This document shows, piece after piece, positions 17,572 to 21,154 of a DNA stretch of 21,154 nt. Location: NCBI GenBank assembly GCA_903772945.1, contig CAICTM010001883.1, positions 1-21,154 on the forward strand. Reading direction: 5' to 3'. The DNA is from Seminavis robusta. Taxonomy: Eukaryota; Bacillariophyta; Bacillariophyceae; Naviculales; Naviculaceae. Positions within the stretch are counted from its first letter, which is position 1. Every line of letters begins with the position of its first letter. The position numbers and the translations under genes were made by a program. The notes beneath the pieces are model-generated. The model saw only the letters and a program-made list of their open reading frames with translations. It did no database searches and was not told the origin of the DNA.

Positions 17572-18972
17572 ATGAGCGAAGAAGAGAATGACAGAGAAAT
17601 GTATCTTTCAGAGGACCAATCGGACGCTGTGACAGCGTCGACACCCGTGGCAGTGAACGCCAAGAAAATCACGCTGCATTTTGACGAAGGCTCCGATTTG
17701 GCTTCCATTTCTTCTTCGTTGAAAGATCCCGATTGCGTGGTTCTTTACGTCAACCTCTATGCCTCGTTTATGCAAAAGTACGGTCCGGAAACCATAGAAC
17801 AGTTATTTTCCGAAGTCCATCTGCCCCATTTGCTGGGCATCAAAGTCTGGCGTCCGGAATGCCGCGTCGAAGAAGGTGCCGTCATGCCACAGTTTTCCTT
17901 CCCCGTCAAGGCTCTCTCTTTATTGCTCCGGAGCACCCTCAAGCTAGAATATCTCATTTTCGACTTGAAACTGGCAGGAAATCGCGACGATTTTGCCGGC
18001 CTGGGGAATGCTTTTGGGCGGCTTGTCATGCTCCAGTGCATCGGGCTGACCATCAATGTCGATGACAAGGTGAATCACGATACAGGAGGAACAGCAAATC
18101 CATTGGATCCATTGATCAAGGGGCTAGCCAAACTATCCAATGTGACTGATATCATCATCAAAGGATCCTGTAATCCCATGGAAGACTCGCTCGGTGCACT
18201 GGAGAGTGCTGGACTTCGAGATTTGTGCCTACTGCCGAAACTCTCTTCTCTCTACTTGTTCCTATTTGTTCTATCCAACGACAACTTGGCAGCCATGGCG
18301 TCTTCACTCGAACACAACAATGTGCTCAGAGAATTGTGTATCAATTGCTCTCTTGGAATCACCGGGAGTCAAGCGTTTACGCGCTTGTTCCGACGCAATC
18401 AAACGTTGAACGAAGTCATTATGATTGTCACGGGGTTTGATCAGGCGGACGGCAACCCCAACAATAACCACAGTATCCAACACCAAATAGAGGCAGAGAT
18501 TGCAGAGGGTCTCGCGGATTCGACTAGTCTCAAGGAATTCCTCTTCCAAGGGGGCATGGGAGAGATGAGCACACAGAGCTTGACCCATTTTCGGGACGCC
18601 GTCAAATCCAACTACGTCATTGAGAAGGTGAGCCTTCGTGTCGGTGACGATCACGCAAACAAGGCGTTGGATGAAGAAATGAAGTTCCTGATGGAACTGA
18701 ATAAACTAGGGAGAGGAGAACTCTTGACGGATACGACGGTTCATCGAGACGCGCGATGGACCCGCATGCTGGCCAAGATGGGATCCGATATCAGCAATCT
18801 ACATTACCTGTTGAGCATGAACCCGTCGCTTTGTTGCTATTCGGTGGATTCTTCCTCTCCGCAGAGATCACGAGGCAAAAAGAAGGCTGCAAGCACCGCA
18901 ACGCAGTCACAACCGACAAAACGCACCCGCCTCTACCGTGCCGCCAAGTACCAGCGAGTCAACTATCGATAG
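17572..18972 (+). CDS. Leucine-rich-repeat protein 3, divergent, with basic C-terminal tail
   Basis: The ATG-started single exon encodes 466 residues. The first 25 residues are acidic (MSEEENDREMYLSEDQSD). Weak LRR-type units run from about residue 85 to 355: LEYLIFDLKL (125-134), VTDIIIKGS (191-199), LSSLYLFLFVLSNDNL (224-239), LRELCINCS (252-260), LNEVIMIVTG (279-288) and LKEFLFQGG (320-328). Late motifs LNKLGRGELL (376-385), ARWTRML (394-400) and ISNLHYLLSMNPSLC (407-421) match the layout of the C-terminal region of proteins 1 and 2 (NL.YL...NP). Unlike them, it continues with a Ser/Lys/Arg-rich tail (428-466, with RGKKKAA and PTKRTRLYR), a likely nuclear localisation or nucleic-acid-contacting segment. 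There is no membrane segment or enzyme domain. It belongs to the same broad diatom LRR group but is not a recent duplicate of genes 1 and 2. The function is unknown. Confidence 0.88.
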   Translation: MSEEENDREMYLSEDQSDAVTASTPVAVNAKKITLHFDEGSDLASISSSLKDPDCVVLYVNLYASFMQKYGPETIEQLFSEVHLPHLLGIKVWRPECRVEEGAVMPQFSFPVKALSLLLRSTLKLEYLIFDLKLAGNRDDFAGLGNAFGRLVMLQCIGLTINVDDKVNHDTGGTANPLDPLIKGLAKLSNVTDIIIKGSCNPMEDSLGALESAGLRDLCLLPKLSSLYLFLFVLSNDNLAAMASSLEHNNVLRELCINCSLGITGSQAFTRLFRRNQTLNEVIMIVTGFDQADGNPNNNHSIQHQIEAEIAEGLADSTSLKEFLFQGGMGEMSTQSLTHFRDAVKSNYVIEKVSLRVGDDHANKALDEEMKFLMELNKLGRGELLTDTTVHRDARWTRMLAKMGSDISNLHYLLSMNPSLCCYSVDSSSPQRSRGKKKAASTATQSQPTKRTRLYRAAKYQRVNYR

Positions 18973-21154
18973 AGGGAGGGTGTTGGAGCGACGCAAACCT
19001 TGGCTGCTGCGTCGAGAGCCCCAAGTGCATATTATCCATCTATGAGGACTCGACTCGTGACTGTGTATGATGGCTATAGCACTGCTGACCAAGATGTATT
19101 TTGCCCGTCGGCTGACACTGAGCCGCGGGCTATTGAGGAAAGGGAAATCCGCTACGGAGCGTGAATGGATGATCGTTTTGGAATCCACTGTATAGAGTGT
19201 GGCCCCCCTTTGTTATTGTTCCTATGGTGCTCGCTCGTGGATTCCTTATCTTGCTAGTTGTTGTAACAAGCAGTACCGTTCTTCCGTTTGTGCCTACCGG
19301 TACCTAATCGCAGAGATATCTTTATTACACGAACTGTAGTAGCGTCAATATCTCTAGTGCACGAACGTTAGATTCAATCATTCCCCTTAAAACCTGCCCT
19401 TGCAGACATCGAAATGGTGAAACGTAGAACCACAATTGCATTGCGTTTCTAATGGTGGCGCCCGATAGCCTTCAAATACTTCTCCTGCAGCAGAAACATT
19501 CTAGAGGTACCCTCACTGTCCCGGTACCGGTACGGTTCCGTCTGGAAAATGTAAGTTGTGGCCAAACCTTCCCCTTGTAAAATATCTTAGCTAATCGAGG
19601 TTCAATTGTACCGGTATGCACACGTTGGAACGGATTGAATGATTCAATCATACCGGTACAGCGCGGGGTCCGGTGACATACCAGTGCATCATTCAAGGAC
19701 ATTCCTACGCATAGATGAGTTTGAGCCATGCAATAACCATCTAGTCAATCCAGCTAGAGCCTCATTTTGTTCCTAGTCCCTTAGAAAGCCAAACTGAGGT
19801 CTTGCCAAGAAGATCATTTGCCAAGCAGAGGTCCGTACCGGTATCTGCTTTTGGGCAGGATGCAGAGATTTTTGTCATCCAGATTAAGGTCATCAGAAAG
19901 TTTGGATCCCCAATCGAAGAAATCTGGGTTGCACTTGTAGCTTGTTAAACGTTTCAGTTCGATCTGTCACATCCAAAACTCCAGAGTTCAGAGATGCCCT
20001 GGTTCGAGCTGAACGTTCCCTGAAAGAATTGTATCATTTCTACGTCTGAGCTTGCATACAATCAAAGATGTCTGGATAGAAGCTGAATACAACTTGGACA
20101 TTTGATTGTCTGTATACAGGGCTAACATTCCAACTGGAAAGCCCTTGGACAATGAATCGGAACTTCTGAAACATGTTGTTTGCTGTTCGCGTTGCTCACT
20201 TGGCTTATGATCCGCCCAGAAAGGCTTTGGTCAAACAGCGTTGGCACCTGCAGACATTCGAGGTGTTGATGTTTGATTGAAGCTTGCGCTCCTTAGAGGT
20301 GCGACATGGGTGGCGCTAAAACAGGTCTTTATTAAATGCTTTTGCAATGTGTGGGTTTTCTAACTTCGCTGATATCCACATGGAAATATCTTGACCAAAG
20401 CTGGATATTCATCCTGTTCACATCCTACCTCCAATGTCCTCATGAAATGAGTTCATACCTGAATGAATCTCTTTCTGAACTAAAAGAGGACCCGTCAGTG
20501 ACATCAAATCCAAACACCAGCTACCAGTACTGATGTGTCCATAGATTAGCCCAGTTTTTTATTTATTTATAATATCAGCCAACGGCTCTCTTGAATATTG
20601 TCAAGCATGGCAAAGCATGTTGAGAGTAAACCTCGCCAACATTGGTAGGGCAAGCTTTGTTCCACCAGCAATGGGTGCTGCCACTCAAGTGCACAATGAA
20701 GGCATTTTGGCAATGCCTTCGTCGAAAGACCCAGCCATGTGGCAGTGTCAAGAGGTCAAATCTGATGCACATCTATGCAACTTGACCTTCCATACCGGTA
20801 GCAATAATCCCTTCTGAGTGTGCATCGGGATCAGCTGTGACATACTCCAGATGTGCATTCAAATGTTTTGATGTCTGCTTTTCTTATGCGACTGCAGCTC
20901 AAGCAAGCATTGAAACTTCCATCTCTTGCTCGAAACCATTTGTACATACCTGGTAGTACATAGCACGGATCTCTTGTTGAAGAATCACCTATCAGGCATC
21001 ACCGCGAACCAATCAGAATCCAGCATTCATTCGCGAGTGTGACTCAGAGATGCGTGTTGCCAAATTCATCACCGAACAGGAGGGTCTGTTGCGTGGAGTT
21101 GGCTTTCACGCATCTTGGCCCACACAACACCCAAACCAATAGACAACGGCAAGG
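18973..21154. other. Long spacer rich in TACCGGTA; no supported gene
   Basis: Six TACCGGTA palindromes lie at 19295, 19525, 19609, 19651, 19836 and 20793. Several short frames (20336-20533 plus; 19472-19729 minus; 20575-20772 minus; 20617-20817 plus) lack domains and overlap on opposite strands. I see no transposon ends, tRNA or rRNA. A gene beginning beyond base 21154 cannot be excluded. Confidence 0.45.

Noticed and set aside
20336..20817. Possible retrotransposon or gene fragments near the right end
   Set aside because: Short frames on both strands with no protease, integrase, reverse transcriptase or gag motif that I can recognise.

Overview
The window looks like nuclear DNA of a diatom, probably a pennate one. 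Supporting signs: a few short spliceosomal introns of 85 to 107 bases with GT..AG ends, sparse genes in long AT-rich spacers, large lineage-type leucine-rich-repeat (LRR) proteins, and a signal peptide followed by an ASF-type cleavage motif of the kind that sends proteins into complex (secondary) plastids. The spacers are also loaded with two short palindromic words, TACCGGTA and CTAG. Seminavis-like pennate genomes come to mind, but the species assignment is inference.

Layout. Bases 1-1394 hold no convincing gene but contain an array of CCTGT-N8-ACAGG palindromes. Bases 1395-3536 (+) encode a three-exon SNF2/SMARCAL1-like DNA translocase with a plastid-type presequence and two C-terminal ExoX/DUF3820-like modules. 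A possible tail-anchored 91-aa ORF follows at 3564-3839. At 4084-4397 (-) there is a small two-exon gene for a 69-aa protein of unknown function. The next 2.4 kb is a spacer with CTAG microsatellites and a long fold-back structure. LRR gene 1 lies at 6833-8152 (+). It converges on a three-exon minus-strand gene (8496-9827) for a 384-aa protein with two PDZ domains and two copies of a transmembrane-plus-tail repeat. Another 3.4 kb spacer contains ORF fragments and a dense two-orientation AATGAGAAACTA array bounded by short inverted repeats. LRR gene 2, a clear paralogue of gene 1, is at 13245-14534 (+). A phytanoyl-CoA dioxygenase-like gene, broken by at least six lesions, occupies about 15680-16656 (+). 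LRR gene 3, more divergent and with a basic tail, is at 17572-18972 (+). The last 2.2 kb has no gene I can support but holds six of the twelve TACCGGTA words.

The genes do not form an obvious pathway. The coherent themes are an LRR family cluster (three of the five best-supported full-length genes), a candidate plastid genome-maintenance enzyme, and a PDZ membrane protein with an unusual architecture. I see no RNA gene, CRISPR array, or complete transposon.
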